Below, piece after piece: positions 36,669 to 46,428 of a stretch of DNA of 64,000 nucleotides. Each line of letters opens with the position of its first letter. The first letter of the stretch is position 1. Below the pieces are notes generated by a model. The model saw only the letters and a list, made by a program, of their open reading frames with translations, did no database searches and was not told the DNA's origin. A program made the translations under genes and the position numbers. This DNA comes from Rhodanobacteraceae bacterium (GTDB lineage Bacteria; Pseudomonadota; Gammaproteobacteria; Xanthomonadales; Rhodanobacteraceae): the NCBI GenBank assembly GCA_004299555.1, contig SCQU01000021.1, positions 1 through 64,000 on the forward strand, given 5' to 3'.

Positions 36669-37238
36669 TCAGCGCGGCCACTTCCACGGGATGATCGCGG
36701 GCACCCGGGCACGGTAGGCCTGGTAGCGTTCGCCGAAGGTTGCCTGCATGAAGCGCTCTTCGAGTCGCCACTTGCGCCAGAGCGCGAGCCAGATGAGCCC
36801 GAGCGCCAGCCAGCTGCGCCATTGGTTCTGGGCAATCGCGGTGCCGAGGATCGCGCACAGCATGCCGGTGTAGATCGGATGCCGGACCCAGCGGTACGGG
36901 CCCGTGCGAATCAGCTCGTGCGCATTCTTGACGGCGACGGACCCGCTCCAGTTGCCCCCAAGGTGGATGCGCGCCCACACGGCAAACGCGAGGCCCGCGA
37001 CGACCAGTGCCAGGCCGGTGTCATAGCGTGGTTGGAAAGTGAGCGGAAACACCCACCCGCCCAGCCAGCCATGCGGACGCTGGACGATCAGCAGCAGGGC
37101 GCCGACCAGCATGGGCACCCAGTGCGCCAGGCGCGAGGCGGCCGACTCCGTGCGTACGGCGGGTTTCACCCGCAGCGAGGCGGCGGCCCAGTACAGGAAC
37201 CACGCAGCCCACACCAGAGTGATCGGATCGTGGCGCAT
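36669..37238 (-). CDS. Isoprenylcysteine carboxyl methyltransferase-like membrane protein
   Basis: A 189-aa integral membrane protein with about five hydrophobic helices. GPYRWVRHPIYTGMLCAILG and EERFMQATFGERYQAYRARVP match the ICMT/PEMT family SAM-binding C-terminus. The first ATG in the longest frame (37283) overlaps mtnC, so ATG 37238 is chosen. In bacteria such proteins often methylate unknown lipids or isoprenoids. Confidence 0.82.
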   Translation of the reverse strand: MRHDPITLVWAAWFLYWAAASLRVKPAVRTESAASRLAHWVPMLVGALLLIVQRPHGWLGGWVFPLTFQPRYDTGLALVVAGLAFAVWARIHLGGNWSGSVAVKNAHELIRTGPYRWVRHPIYTGMLCAILGTAIAQNQWRSWLALGLIWLALWRKWRLEERFMQATFGERYQAYRARVPAIIPWKWPR

Positions 37239-37246
37239 CGTCGGGG

Positions 37247-37948
37247 TCAGGCAAACGCGATCGAGCCGAAATCGGTGACGCACGCGTGCGTGCCCGACTC
37301 AGGGCAACGTGTGGGTGGGCGGCACAGCTGGACGGTCTGCATGCCGGTACCGCGCGCGGCGTCGAGTTCGGCGCCGATGTCGGACAGGAACACGATGGCC
37401 GGCGGCGTGAGCGCGATGGCTTCGGCAATCCGCAGATAAGACCCGCGTTCCCGTTTGCCGCCGATCTCGGTATCGAACCAGCCGTCGAACAGCAGCGACA
37501 GGTCGCCCGCTTCAGTGTGACCAAAGAGCAGCTTCTGCGCCGCCACTGAACCAGACGAGTACACGTACAGCCTGAGGCCTTGATCCCTCCAGGCGCGCAG
37601 GCGTTCGGGTACTTCCGGGTAAACGTGTGCCTGGTAGTCGCCCGCCGCGTAACCAGCCCGCCAGATCATCCCTTCGATGGCCTTTAGCGGGGTGGCCTTG
37701 CGGTCCTCGTCGATCCAGCGCAGCAAGGTGTCGACGACGCGCCGTGAGGTCGAGTCTTCGATGCCGGCTTCGCGCGCGGTCGCGTCCAGCCAGTGGGCAA
37801 CTTCCGGATCGCCGCCGTGCGCGGCGATGAAGCGGGGCAGGTGCTGGCGTGCGTAAGGGAACAGCACGTCCTTGACGAAGGCAATGGAACTGGTGGTGCC
37901 TTCGATGTCGGTGAGGACTGCGCGAACACCCCTGAGTTCGACGTCCAT
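37247..37948 (-). CDS. mtnC: Enolase-phosphatase E1
   Basis: A 233-aa HAD-superfamily bifunctional enzyme of methionine salvage; it enolises and dephosphorylates 2,3-diketo-5-methylthiopentyl-1-phosphate. AVLTDIEGTTSSIAFVKDVLFPYA is the DxE variant of the HAD nucleophile motif. VYSSGSVAAQKLLFGH carries motif II, and FLSDIGAELDAARGTGM motif III. It is third in the mtnB-mtnD-mtnC operon, 6 bp downstream of mtnD. Confidence 0.95.
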   Translation of the reverse strand: MDVELRGVRAVLTDIEGTTSSIAFVKDVLFPYARQHLPRFIAAHGGDPEVAHWLDATAREAGIEDSTSRRVVDTLLRWIDEDRKATPLKAIEGMIWRAGYAAGDYQAHVYPEVPERLRAWRDQGLRLYVYSSGSVAAQKLLFGHTEAGDLSLLFDGWFDTEIGGKRERGSYLRIAEAIALTPPAIVFLSDIGAELDAARGTGMQTVQLCRPPTRCPESGTHACVTDFGSIAFA

Positions 37949-37954
37949 GCGCGC

Positions 37955-38500
37955 TCAGTTCTCGAGGCGCGGGAAGCGGTCGGCAATGTCTTCGCCGGTG
38001 AGCTTGGCCACCCAGCCTTCGGGGTTGGTGAACAGGCGGATCGCAACGAAGTGCGGGTTGGGGCCCATGTCGAACCAGTGGGGCGTGCCGTCGGGCACGC
38101 CGATCAGGTCGCCCTGCTCGCACAGCACGTCGTAGACGCGCTCGGCGATGTGCAACGAGAACTGGCCTTGGCCGGCGACGAAAAAGCGCACCTCGTCTTC
38201 CGAGTGGACGTGTTCGGACAGGAACTTCCGGCGCAGCGCATCCTTTTGCGGGTGGTTGGCATCGAGCGATATGACGTCCACCGCCTGGTAGCCTTTCTCG
38301 CGCTTGAGGCGTTCGATATCGTCCTTGTAGGCGGCGACCACTTCAGCCTGCGACGCGCCGGGTGTGATGGGTTTGCTCGCATCCCAGCGTTCAAAGCGGA
38401 CCCCGACTGCGCCGAGTGCTTTGGCAATTGCGGCGTGGTCGAGCTGGGTGACCAGCGGGCGCGTCGGTTCGCGCTGGTCGTATACGCGCAGACGGCTCAT
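37955..38500 (-). CDS. mtnD: Acireductone dioxygenase
   Basis: A 181-aa cupin enzyme of methionine salvage, converting acireductone to the keto-acid precursor of methionine (or to methylthiopropionate with another metal). Metal site: HVHSEDEVRFFVAGQGQFSLHI and GTPHWFDMGPNPHFVAIRLF. ATG 38500 overlaps the mtnB stop (ATGA). Length is standard. Confidence 0.95.
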   Translation of the reverse strand: MSRLRVYDQREPTRPLVTQLDHAAIAKALGAVGVRFERWDASKPITPGASQAEVVAAYKDDIERLKREKGYQAVDVISLDANHPQKDALRRKFLSEHVHSEDEVRFFVAGQGQFSLHIAERVYDVLCEQGDLIGVPDGTPHWFDMGPNPHFVAIRLFTNPEGWVAKLTGEDIADRFPRLEN

Positions 38501-39144
38501 GGAGTGCCTCCAAGACGTTTCAAATCAAGTTCACATGCCAGCAGGAAGTCGAGCGCTTCAAGATGGCGCCTTGCCTCGCGCATGCCGCGGCCCCAAGTGT
38601 AAAGGCCGTGGCCCTCGATGAGGTAGGCGTACAGCGGCTTGCCGGCGTCAAGCCACGCGGCGACGCGGGCTTCAATGTCGGGCATGGCCTGGGAATTCGG
38701 GAACACCGGCACGACGAGGTCGGCGGCGTGCGTCCTGTAGCCGGTAATGGCCTTTTGCAGTTCCCAGCCGCGCAGCGTCACGGCACCCTGCGCGGCAAAC
38801 AGGCGTGATGCGACGGTCTGGTTGTGCGAATGCGTATGCAGTACCGCGCCCACATCGGGCTCGCGGCGGTAGACCTGCAGGTGCAGTGCCGTTTCTGCGG
38901 AGGGATGCAGCGTCGGGTCGAGCGGGTCGCCTGCGAGCGTCACGGCCATGACGTCCGCGGGCGTCAGCGCACCCTTGTCGCGGCCGGAGATCGTCACCGC
39001 TACCGTCGCCGCGTCGATGCGCAGCGAAAAATTGCTGCTGGTCGCGGGGGTCCATCCGCGTGCGGCGAGCTCGGCACCGGTACGCGCAATTTCCACGCCG
39101 CAAGCATGCAGGCGCGTGGCCAGTTCGGGTGGAAGTAGCGGCAT
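38497..39144 (-). CDS. mtnB: Methylthioribulose-1-phosphate dehydratase
   Basis: A 215-aa class II aldolase-fold enzyme, zinc-dependent, first of the mtnB-D-C operon. ARGWTPATSSNFSLRI is the substrate site, AVLHTHSHNQTVASRL carries the metal His pair, and LIEGHGLYTWGRGMREARRHLEAL is the third His region. The start at 39144 (MPLLPPELATRL) is preferred; the in-frame upstream sequence overlaps the HiPIP gene in antisense and is not conserved. MtnA and MtnK/MtnP are not in this window. Confidence 0.94.
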   Translation of the reverse strand: MPLLPPELATRLHACGVEIARTGAELAARGWTPATSSNFSLRIDAATVAVTISGRDKGALTPADVMAVTLAGDPLDPTLHPSAETALHLQVYRREPDVGAVLHTHSHNQTVASRLFAAQGAVTLRGWELQKAITGYRTHAADLVVPVFPNSQAMPDIEARVAAWLDAGKPLYAYLIEGHGLYTWGRGMREARRHLEALDFLLACELDLKRLGGTP

Positions 39145-39274
39145 CTGTTGCGGGAGCCTGTTCAGAGGGCTGAATGTAACATGCACGCCGGCAGGGGAAA
39201 CCTGCGCCGCCCGTGCCGTGGAGGTACCATGCGCGCAGTGCACATTGTCCATTTGTCCGTAGAGGAGTGCCGCC

Positions 39275-39601
39275 ATGAAAGAAGAAACCGTTTCTCCGCG
39301 TCGCCGTTTCCTGAAGCTTGCTGGCGGCGTGGCCGCGGCTGCGGTGCTGGTGGGTTCGTTGCCGCGTCGTGCGTGGGCAGCGCTGCCGCATCTCACGCAG
39401 GCCAACAATGCAACCGCGAAGGCACTGCATTATGTCGAAGACAACACCAAGGCGCCGGCGCCGCACAAGCCGGGTCAGGACTGCACAGCCTGCGTGCACT
39501 ACCAGGGCAAGCCAGGTCAGGCCTACGGCGGCTGCGCGATCTTCCCGGGCTTCGATGTGAATGCCAAGGGCTGGTGTGCAGGGTTCCAGGCCAAGAGCTG
39601 A
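39275..39601 (+). CDS. High-potential iron-sulfur protein (HiPIP)
   Basis: A 108-aa periplasmic electron carrier with one [4Fe-4S] cluster. It has a twin-arginine signal (SPRRRFLKLAGG) cleaved at about residue 36 (RAWA). Four cluster cysteines follow: DCTACVHYQ, GGCAIF and WCAGF. It probably donates electrons to a cytochrome oxidase or reaction centre. Shine-Dalgarno AGGAG before ATG 39275. Divergent from the mtn operon. Confidence 0.95.
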   Translation: MKEETVSPRRRFLKLAGGVAAAAVLVGSLPRRAWAALPHLTQANNATAKALHYVEDNTKAPAPHKPGQDCTACVHYQGKPGQAYGGCAIFPGFDVNAKGWCAGFQAKS

Positions 39602-40223
39602 TTGGCACGCTGAATCCCCATTCGCATCCGTTGTGACCGGTGCGAATGGGGATGCTTTCGACAGGGGAAGGGGATCCGGCGCAGAGGGATCGGGTTGCAC
39701 GCGCGCATGACGGGGCTGTCGCCGTCAACCGCAGCTTGCTGGGTGACGGTACCGGCCGCCACTGCAGTCGGGTTCCAGATGGACGCGTGTTGCATGGTCG
39801 CGGCATGGACGCCGCGTTGGTGCGCCGATGACGCCTGACGCCAGTGCCGGTGGCAGGAATTCATGCCACGCGTTTCGCGGTTCTGGGGCTGCGGCGCGGA
39901 GCGCGCTGTCCTGACGCTCATCGAATCGCGCGCTTCCCCTCCGGGGGCGTGCACCGTGCAAGCGTTTCTAGGCGCGTATCGGAAAAGTTGCTGCCCGGAT
40001 ACGACAGGCGGAGGAGCTGACTACGCCTGCCGCACCGGGCAACGGTCCGGGGTCCACTGCCAATGGGAAATCCCTCGGAGCACGCATCATAGCGCGGGCA
40101 CCAGCAGCGGCCAAGGTTGCGGGTTCAAATATTGAGATGAATTTTTTTACCCAGTACAATCATTGATATACAACGTTAATGTTTTGTTGATTCGAGACTT
40201 GTCCACAGTACGCTAGCGTATGG
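39602..40223. other. Intergenic region between HiPIP and permease genes
   Basis: 622 bp without a convincing gene. It starts with a perfect 12-bp hairpin (39615-39652, TCCCCATTCGCA and TGCGAATGGGGA) that may end HiPIP transcription. The middle is GC-rich with no coding signal. The last 90 bp are AT-rich (40130-40210) with a single DnaA-box-like TTGTCCACA. The AT-rich piece is unlike its surroundings and may be remnant foreign DNA. Confidence 0.5.
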
Positions 40224-41732
40224 TTACGGGGTTCTACCCGGCTTTCCACCCGCGCCATGAGCCTGTCCAAGCTGACTGTGGCGTATCCCGTACGCGAAGT
40301 AGATGACGAGTCCAACCAGGGTCCAGATGATCGCGCGCCACCAGGTGTCATGCGGAAGGCTCAGGATCAACACGACGCAACCGAAGGCACCGACGGTGCA
40401 GGTCACCCACGGCCACGGAGTGCGGAATGGGCGCGGCAGGTCGGGGCGCGTGTAGCGCAGTACCAGCACCGCGATGCAGACCACGAGGAACGCGAGCAGC
40501 GTGCCAATGTTGGTCAGCTCCGCCAGGATGTCGATTGGCAGCAGGCCGGCACCGATCGCAGCGGCGACACCGGTGATGACGGTGCTGATGTGGGGGGTCT
40601 GGTACCGTGGATGCACCTTGCCAAAGGCAGGCGGCAACAAGCCGTCCTTGGCCATGGCGTAGAAGATGCGCGGTTGGCCGATCACCATGACCAGGATCAC
40701 GGAGGACAGTCCGGCCAGTGCACCGATGTCGATCAGCGGCACCAGCCACCTCCGGAGCGCCGGGACCTGTTCGATGCCGAAGGACACGGGGTTGGGCACG
40801 TTGAGCCTGGTGTAGGACACGATCCCGGTCAGCACCAGCGACACGACGATGTAGAGCGCCGTCGCGATCAGCAGGCTGGCGATGATGCCGATGGGCATGT
40901 CGCGCTTGGGGTTCTTGGCTTCCTGCGCCGCGGTGGATACCGCGTCGAAGCCGATATAGGCGAAAAAGATGATGGCCGCGCCTTCGAAAACGCCCATCCA
41001 GCCGTACCTGCCGGGGCGGCACATCTCGCCCGTGGCGCCCGCGATTGAACACACGCGATGGGGCACGAACGGGTGCCAGTTTTGCGGCACGATGTAGTGC
41101 AGCCCGAATACGATGAACAGGAAGATCACCGTCAGCTTGACAATCACGATCCAGAAGTTGACGGCCGACGAGTGCTTGATGCCGACGTAGCACAGCACGG
41201 TGATCGCCAGCACGATGAAGATCGCGGGCAGGTTGATGACGTCACCCGTCGCCACGATTGAAAATGCGCCGGTGCCCTTGGCCAGCGGTGCGTTGGCGAA
41301 CGCGGCAGGGATGACCAGCCCCACGTGTTTCAGCAGCGACACCACGTAGCCCGACCAGCCGGCGGCCACCGCTGAAATCGACACCAGGTATTCCAGCACC
41401 AGGTTCCAGCCGATGAACCAGGCAATCAGCTCGCCAAGGGTTGCGTAGGAATACGAGTACGCACTGCCGGCGACCGGAATCATTGCCGCAAACTCGGCGT
41501 AACACAGCGCCGCCATGCCACAGACAAAACCGGCGATCACGAACGAGACGGCCAGGGCGGGCCCCGCGTTGTTCGCGGCAGCCACGCCGGTAAGGACGAA
41601 GATGCCGGTGCCGACGATGGCACCGATACCGAGTGCCGTAAGTGCGAACGGGCCCAAGGTGCGGTTGAGCTCGTTGCCCGCGGTTTCAGTTTCAACCGGC
41701 TTGGTGACCCACAGCTGTTTCCACGGACTCAT
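40224..41732 (-). CDS. APC-family (cationic/basic) amino-acid permease
   Basis: A 502-aa integral membrane transporter with about 12 hydrophobic segments. Early GIGAIVGTGIFVLTG is the APC TM1 unwound helix, and IPVAGSAYSYSYATLGELIAW follows TM2-3. GFDAVSTAAQEAKNPKRDMPIGI (TM6-7 loop) is typical of YfnA/CAT-like transporters. Substrate is likely an amino acid, not more precise. An odd cysteine-containing insert (CSIAGATGEMC) sits in an extracellular loop near residue 230-241. Convergent with HiPIP. Confidence 0.9.
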   Translation of the reverse strand: MSPWKQLWVTKPVETETAGNELNRTLGPFALTALGIGAIVGTGIFVLTGVAAANNAGPALAVSFVIAGFVCGMAALCYAEFAAMIPVAGSAYSYSYATLGELIAWFIGWNLVLEYLVSISAVAAGWSGYVVSLLKHVGLVIPAAFANAPLAKGTGAFSIVATGDVINLPAIFIVLAITVLCYVGIKHSSAVNFWIVIVKLTVIFLFIVFGLHYIVPQNWHPFVPHRVCSIAGATGEMCRPGRYGWMGVFEGAAIIFFAYIGFDAVSTAAQEAKNPKRDMPIGIIASLLIATALYIVVSLVLTGIVSYTRLNVPNPVSFGIEQVPALRRWLVPLIDIGALAGLSSVILVMVIGQPRIFYAMAKDGLLPPAFGKVHPRYQTPHISTVITGVAAAIGAGLLPIDILAELTNIGTLLAFLVVCIAVLVLRYTRPDLPRPFRTPWPWVTCTVGAFGCVVLILSLPHDTWWRAIIWTLVGLVIYFAYGIRHSQLGQAHGAGGKPGRTP

Positions 41733-41911
41733 GCGCGCCGCCTGCCTTGATCATGAGGGCGAAGTAGAGCCGCGCCACTTTCCCCTCAGATTGCGTGCGG
41801 GCCCGCGGAACAACGCGAGCGCGTCGACGATACCGGCGCACGCACGACGCGACAAGCGCCAGAGGTCATGCGCGAGCGCGAAGGGTGCATCACCCTGCCT
41901 GACCCGAAGGG

Positions 41912-42475
41912 TCACGCGCGTCCGGCGAATTCGCCGGTCAGCGTGTTGACCCAGACCTTCTCGCCGGTGGTGATGTATTCGGGCACCTGGATTTCGAGGC
42001 CGGTGTCGAGCCGGGCGGGTTTGGTGCGTTTGGTGGCCGAGGCGCCCTTCAGCTCGGGTGCGGTATCGACGACGGTCAGGGCAACGCTGCTGGGCACCAG
42101 CAGCGCAACCGGCGCGTCCTCGATCAGTTGTATGTAATAGCCTTCGACGCCTTCGATGATGTACGCCGCGTTGTCGCCGACCACATCGGGATCCAGCGCG
42201 TACGGGGTGTAGTCCTCGGCGTCCAGGAACACGAACGCGTCGCCATCCTTGTAGGAAAAGTTGGCGGCGCGCCGTACCAGTTCCATTTCCTTCAGCTCAT
42301 CGTCGGCGCGCAGGCTGAGATCGAACTTGCGTCCACCGGGGATCGAGTAGAGGGTGAACCGGAACGTGACGTTGCCACCGCGTGCGGTCGGCGCGCTGCG
42401 CTCGATGTCGCGCACCTGGTAGACCGTGTCGCCGTGTTCGACGACGTTGCCTTTCTTGACCTCGGAAGCTTTCAT
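41912..42475 (-). CDS. efpL: Elongation factor P-like protein EfpL (YeiP)
   Basis: A 187-aa translation factor related to EF-P, three beta-barrel domains. [24 protein letters not shown] is the EfpL start. The tip of domain [15 protein letters not shown], lacks the modified Lys motif of EF-P, as in Yei[28 protein letters not shown] and the C-terminus ([25 protein letters not shown]) are typical. It overlaps the upstream SDR stop by 4 bp, so they are co-transcribed. Confidence 0.92.
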   Translation of the reverse strand: MKASEVKKGNVVEHGDTVYQVRDIERSAPTARGGNVTFRFTLYSIPGGRKFDLSLRADDELKEMELVRRAANFSYKDGDAFVFLDAEDYTPYALDPDVVGDNAAYIIEGVEGYYIQLIEDAPVALLVPSSVALTVVDTAPELKGASATKRTKPARLDTGLEIQVPEYITTGEKVWVNTLTGEFAGRA

Positions 42476-43239
42476 TTGGGCGCCAGCCGGGTGGCGCCGT
42501 CGAGGCGAATGACCTCGCCGTTGACGTAGCGGTTGCCAAGGATGAAGGCGACCGTTGCCGCGAACTCTTCCGGCTTGCCGAGGCGCGAGGGGAAGGGGAT
42601 CGACGCGGCCAATGATTGCTGTACCTGCGGCGGCATGCCATCGACCATCGGCGTCCAGAAGATGCCAGGCGCGATGGTGACCACGCGGATGCCGAAGCGC
42701 GCGAGTTCGCGCGCCATCGGCAGCGTCATGCCGACGATGCCGCCCTTGGATGCCGAATACGCAGCCTGGCCAATCTGGCCTTCATACGCCGCGACGGACG
42801 CGGTGTTGATGATCACCCCGCGCTCGCCGTCCTCGCCGGGCGGGTTGGCCTGCATCAGCGCGGCGCCGGCCTTGGCGACGTTGAAACTGCCGACGAGGTT
42901 CACCATCACCGTCGTCTGGAAGGTCGCGAGTTGCATCGGGCCTTCGCGGCCCAGTACCCGTCCGGCGCCGAGGATGCCGGCGCAGTTCATCACGAAGTTG
43001 AGCCCGCCCAGCGCATCGCGTGCGGCCGCGACGTTGGCCGTGACGCTGTCCTCGCTGGTGACGTCGGTCCGGTAGAAATGCGCGGCTGTGCCAAGCTCGT
43101 TGACAACGGCGCGGCCCTTTTCTTCGTTGACATCGAACAACGCCACTTGGCCACCGTGCGCGACGAGGTGCTGCGCGACTGCGTGACCGAGGCCGGAAGC
43201 GCCGCCGGTGATGACGGCCCTGGAGTGGGCAAGCTGCAT
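42472..43239 (-). CDS. SDR 3-hydroxyacyl-CoA dehydrogenase (type II-like)
   Basis: A 255-aa short-chain dehydrogenase. NAD-binding [20 protein letters not shown], catalytic Ser ([24 protein letters not shown]) with YSASK, and end [11 protein letters not shown]. It resembles type-2 3-hydroxyacyl-CoA/2-methyl-3-hydroxybutyryl-CoA dehydrogenases used in fatty acid and isoleucine degradation. It fits with the branched-chain catabolism genes to its right. Start ATG 43239; an upstream extension is not conserved. Confidence 0.85.
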   Translation of the reverse strand: MQLAHSRAVITGGASGLGHAVAQHLVAHGGQVALFDVNEEKGRAVVNELGTAAHFYRTDVTSEDSVTANVAAARDALGGLNFVMNCAGILGAGRVLGREGPMQLATFQTTVMVNLVGSFNVAKAGAALMQANPPGEDGERGVIINTASVAAYEGQIGQAAYSASKGGIVGMTLPMARELARFGIRVVTIAPGIFWTPMVDGMPPQVQQSLAASIPFPSRLGKPEEFAATVAFILGNRYVNGEVIRLDGATRLAPK

Positions 43240-43304
43240 GGATGGGCTCCGCGAAAACGAGCCCGTCATTCTACCCGCTACCCGGCGTGCGCGGCGCGCG
43301 CAGG

Positions 43305-43799
43305 TCACACGGCGCGAATGAACCAGCGATCGCAGCCGTGGTGGCCGGTCTTGCCGAGCGGCGCACACAGAGGCGTGAAGCCGTGCCGGCGGTACAGGTG
43401 CTGGGCCGCGTCCATGCCGGTCAGGGTTTCAAGATAGCAACGCCTGAAGCCGAGGGCGTGCGCGGTCGCAAGGCAGTGCGTGAGCAACGCGTGGCCGGCA
43501 CCGAGTCCGCGCGCCGGGGGCAGGAAATACATTTTGCGCAGTTCGCAGATGTCGGGTTCGCCGTGTTGCAGCGGGGCCACCCCGCAGCCGCCAACCACCT
43601 TGCCGTCGATCTCGACCACGAAGTACGCGCAGCGCGCCTGCGCGTAGGCGGCACTCATCGCGTCAACCTCCGCATCGCTGATCGCAAAACCGGCACCGCC
43701 CGCGCCAAATTCCGGCATCACGGTACGGATGATGGCGGCGACCGCCGCGTCGTCACGCGGCTCGATCGGGCGAATCCGAAAACCCGAAGCCATCCTCAT
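43305..43799 (-). CDS. GNAT family N-acetyltransferase
   Basis: A 164-aa acetyltransferase. RKMYFLPPARGLGAGHALL is the acetyl-CoA-binding motif A (R/Q-x-x-G-x-G/A), and LETLTGMDAAQHLYRRHGFTPL is the C-terminal part. Start ATG 43799 makes an ATGA overlap with the HMG-CoA lyase stop (alternative ATG at 43793). Substrate unknown. Confidence 0.85.
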   Translation of the reverse strand: MRMASGFRIRPIEPRDDAAVAAIIRTVMPEFGAGGAGFAISDAEVDAMSAAYAQARCAYFVVEIDGKVVGGCGVAPLQHGEPDICELRKMYFLPPARGLGAGHALLTHCLATAHALGFRRCYLETLTGMDAAQHLYRRHGFTPLCAPLGKTGHHGCDRWFIRAV

Positions 43800-44692
43800 G
43801 AGCCCATGCGCGCGCGCGTCACCCGGCTGGAGGTCGGCTTGCCCAGTTGCTGCGCCAGCCACCATCCGGTGGCGACCAATTGGTCGAGGTCGACCCCGGT
43901 TTCGATACCCATGCCGTGCAGCATGTAGGCGACGTCCTCGCTGGCGACGTTGCCGGTGGCGCCCTTGGCGAACGGACAGCCGCCGGTGCCCGATACGGCA
44001 CTGTCCACGACGCGTACGCCTTCTTCCAGGCAGGCAAGGATGTTGGCCAGTGCCTGATCGTAGGTGTCATGAAAGTGGACGGCCAACGCCTTCATCGGCA
44101 CTTCCTGCGCCACCGCGTGGAGCATCGCGCGCGCCTTGACCGGCGTGCCGACGCCGATGGTGTCGCCGAGCGAGATTTCGTCGCAGCCAAGTTCGTACAG
44201 GCGCCTGGACACGCGCACCACGTCCGAGACGGGCACGTCGCCCTGGTAGGGGCAGCCGAGTACGGTGGAAACGTACCCGCGCACGCGGACGCCTTCGGCG
44301 CGGGCGCGTTCCAGCACGGGGCGAAAGCGCTCGATCGATTCGTCAATGGAGGCGTTGACGTTTTTCTGGTTGAAGGCTTCGCTGGCGGCGGTGAATACCG
44401 CGATGCTGGTGACACCGGCCGCGCGCGCGCGCTCGTAGCCACGCATGTTGGGCACCAGCGCCGGATAGTCGACACCCGGCCGGCGGGTAATGCCCGCGTA
44501 CACGTCTTCGGCATCCGCGAGCTGCGGTACCCACTGGGGGCTGACAAAGCTGGTCGCTTCGATCGTTTGCAGCCCGCACGCCGTCAGCCGGTCGATCAAT
44601 TCGACCTTGACCGCCGTGGGGACGATGGTTTTCTCGTTTTGCAGACCGTCGCGAGGGCCGACTTCGACGATGCGGACGTGGTTGGGAAGCAT
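43796..44692 (-). CDS. liuE: Hydroxymethylglutaryl-CoA lyase
   Basis: The last step of leucine catabolism: HMG-CoA to acetoacetate plus acetyl-CoA; 298 aa. HVRIVEVGPRDGLQNEKTIVPTAVK is the canonical start, followed by ATSFVSPQWVPQLADAEDV. The catalytic Cys is in SGTGGCPFAKGATGN, and metal His residues are in AVHFHDTYDQALANILACLE. It is separated from the other liu genes by a sulfotransferase gene but faces the same way. Confidence 0.95.
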   Translation of the reverse strand: MLPNHVRIVEVGPRDGLQNEKTIVPTAVKVELIDRLTACGLQTIEATSFVSPQWVPQLADAEDVYAGITRRPGVDYPALVPNMRGYERARAAGVTSIAVFTAASEAFNQKNVNASIDESIERFRPVLERARAEGVRVRGYVSTVLGCPYQGDVPVSDVVRVSRRLYELGCDEISLGDTIGVGTPVKARAMLHAVAQEVPMKALAVHFHDTYDQALANILACLEEGVRVVDSAVSGTGGCPFAKGATGNVASEDVAYMLHGMGIETGVDLDQLVATGWWLAQQLGKPTSSRVTRARMGS

Positions 44693-44820
44693 GCGTGGTC
44701 CAGTTTTTGAAGGTCGGCCGGGCGTTGGCTGGCGGGGTCATGCGCGGTGCGTGGCCGCGGCATCTTGCCAGTACGCCACGATGGCGTCAGGATGCGAACT
44801 TCTGCTGCGTTAATGATGCC

Positions 44821-46416
44821 ATGACCGCACGAATACAAGGGTTGGATGCTGCGGCGCAGGCGCAGTACGCGCGTGCGACTGCTGCACTCGCGGCCGGCAA
44901 GCCGCGTGAAGCAGGCATCGCCGCCGGCCAGTTGCACGGGCGGTTCCCGGAGCATCCGGATGTATTGCATCTGGTGGCCGGCGTGCGTGGCCGGCTGGGC
45001 GATCATGCAGGCGCGCTGGATGCTGCCCAGCGCGCGTTGGCGCTGCGCCCGGACGACGCGCTCCTGTATTGCATGGTGGGCAACCAGCTGGCGGCCACCG
45101 GTCGGCTGGATGCGGCGCTGGCGGCGCTGCAGCGTGCCTGCGTGTTGCAGCCGCAGCTTGCGCTCGGGTGGTATGACCTTGGCGTCCTGCAGGTGCGCGC
45201 GGTGCAGTTTGAGGCGGCGGAAGCGTCCTTGCGGAAGGCCGTCGAACTGGCGCCTGGCAACCTGCGGGCGCGCCTGCAGCTGGCGGACTTGTTGAAGTCC
45301 AGCGGGCGCCTTGAGGATGCGGTGACGGCATATCGCGGCATCCTGGCCGCGTGCGCGGCGTGCGGCGATGCCTGGTGGGGCCTGGCTGGCATCCCGGCGG
45401 CCGGCCCTGGTGCAGGCGACATTCCCGCCATGCAAGCCGTGCTGCACGATCCGGCGGCCAGCGAGCGCGACCGGGTGGCGGTCGGGTTCTCGATCGCGCG
45501 CGTGCTCGATGCGTCTGGCCGCTACCCGGAGGCGATGGGGGTGCTCAAGGAAACGCACGCGCATGCGCAAGCGTTGCAGCCTTGGGACGGCGCCGCGTTT
45601 GGGCGCGGTGTCGATGCGGTGCTCACCGCGTTTGCGCGCGCGCCAGCGCCGCCGCCCGCCGGCGCCGCTGCGCTCGGGCAGGGTGCCATTTTTATCGTCG
45701 GCCTGCCGCGTTCGGCCTCGACCTTGACCGAGCAGGTGCTGGCATCCCATCCGCAGGTCAACGGCTCGGGCGAGTTGCGCGATCTGCCGCAGGTGTTGCG
45801 GGAAGAGTCGCAACGGCGCGGGCGCCACTACCCGGACTGGGCCGGATCAATGACACCGGCAGACTGGCGTCGGCTCGGCGCAAGGTACCTTGAGCGGACC
45901 GCGCGCTGGCGGCGTGAGCGGCCCTGTTTCACCGACAAGCTGCCCGGCAACTGGCTGCATGCCGGCGCGATCCGCGCGATGTTGCCAGCGGCCAGGATCA
46001 TCGTCTGCCAACGGGATCCGGTGGAAACCTGTTTTTCGTGCTACCGCCAGTACATGACCGCAGACGGGCAGGGCTGGACCCACCGGTTTGTGGATCTGGG
46101 CGCCTATTGGGGTGCCTGCGACCGGGCCGTGCGCCAGTGGCTCGCGCTGTTTCCGGAGCATGTCTACACGCAAAGCTACGAAGGCCTGCTGGCTGACCCC
46201 GAGGGCAGCGTACGCGCGTTGCTGGCCTTTTGCGGGCTGCCGTTTCAACCGGGCTGTCTGGACTTTGACACCAACCCGCGCGTGGTGCGCTCGCCCAGCG
46301 CGCTGCAGGTGCGCGAACCGCTTCGGCATGACACCGCGCGCGCACCGCGCTATGGCGCGCTGCTGAATCCGCTGCGGCGTGCGCTGGGGTTTGTGGATAT
46401 CGCAAGCGGACACTGA
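44821..46416 (+). CDS. TPR-sulfotransferase protein
   Basis: A 531-aa protein with TPR repeats (about residues 10-190) and a C-terminal sulfotransferase domain. The PAPS 5'-phosphosulfate loop is IFIVGLPRSASTLTEQVLASHPQV, and the 3'-phosphate site CQRDPVETCFSCYRQYM. Such TPR-sulfotransferases are common in proteobacteria and presumably sulfate a protein or small molecule; the target is unknown. The ORF is open further upstream, but ATG 44821 starts the TPR region; the extension overlaps the HMG-CoA lyase promoter. Confidence 0.85.
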   Translation: MTARIQGLDAAAQAQYARATAALAAGKPREAGIAAGQLHGRFPEHPDVLHLVAGVRGRLGDHAGALDAAQRALALRPDDALLYCMVGNQLAATGRLDAALAALQRACVLQPQLALGWYDLGVLQVRAVQFEAAEASLRKAVELAPGNLRARLQLADLLKSSGRLEDAVTAYRGILAACAACGDAWWGLAGIPAAGPGAGDIPAMQAVLHDPAASERDRVAVGFSIARVLDASGRYPEAMGVLKETHAHAQALQPWDGAAFGRGVDAVLTAFARAPAPPPAGAAALGQGAIFIVGLPRSASTLTEQVLASHPQVNGSGELRDLPQVLREESQRRGRHYPDWAGSMTPADWRRLGARYLERTARWRRERPCFTDKLPGNWLHAGAIRAMLPAARIIVCQRDPVETCFSCYRQYMTADGQGWTHRFVDLGAYWGACDRAVRQWLALFPEHVYTQSYEGLLADPEGSVRALLAFCGLPFQPGCLDFDTNPRVVRSPSALQVREPLRHDTARAPRYGALLNPLRRALGFVDIASGH

Positions 46417-46428
46417 GCCCGCTTGCGG

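Noticed and set aside
40194-40202. DnaA-box-like TTGTCCACA in AT-rich DNA
   Set aside because: Single, imperfect copy with no dnaA, dnaN or clustered boxes, so no origin is indicated.
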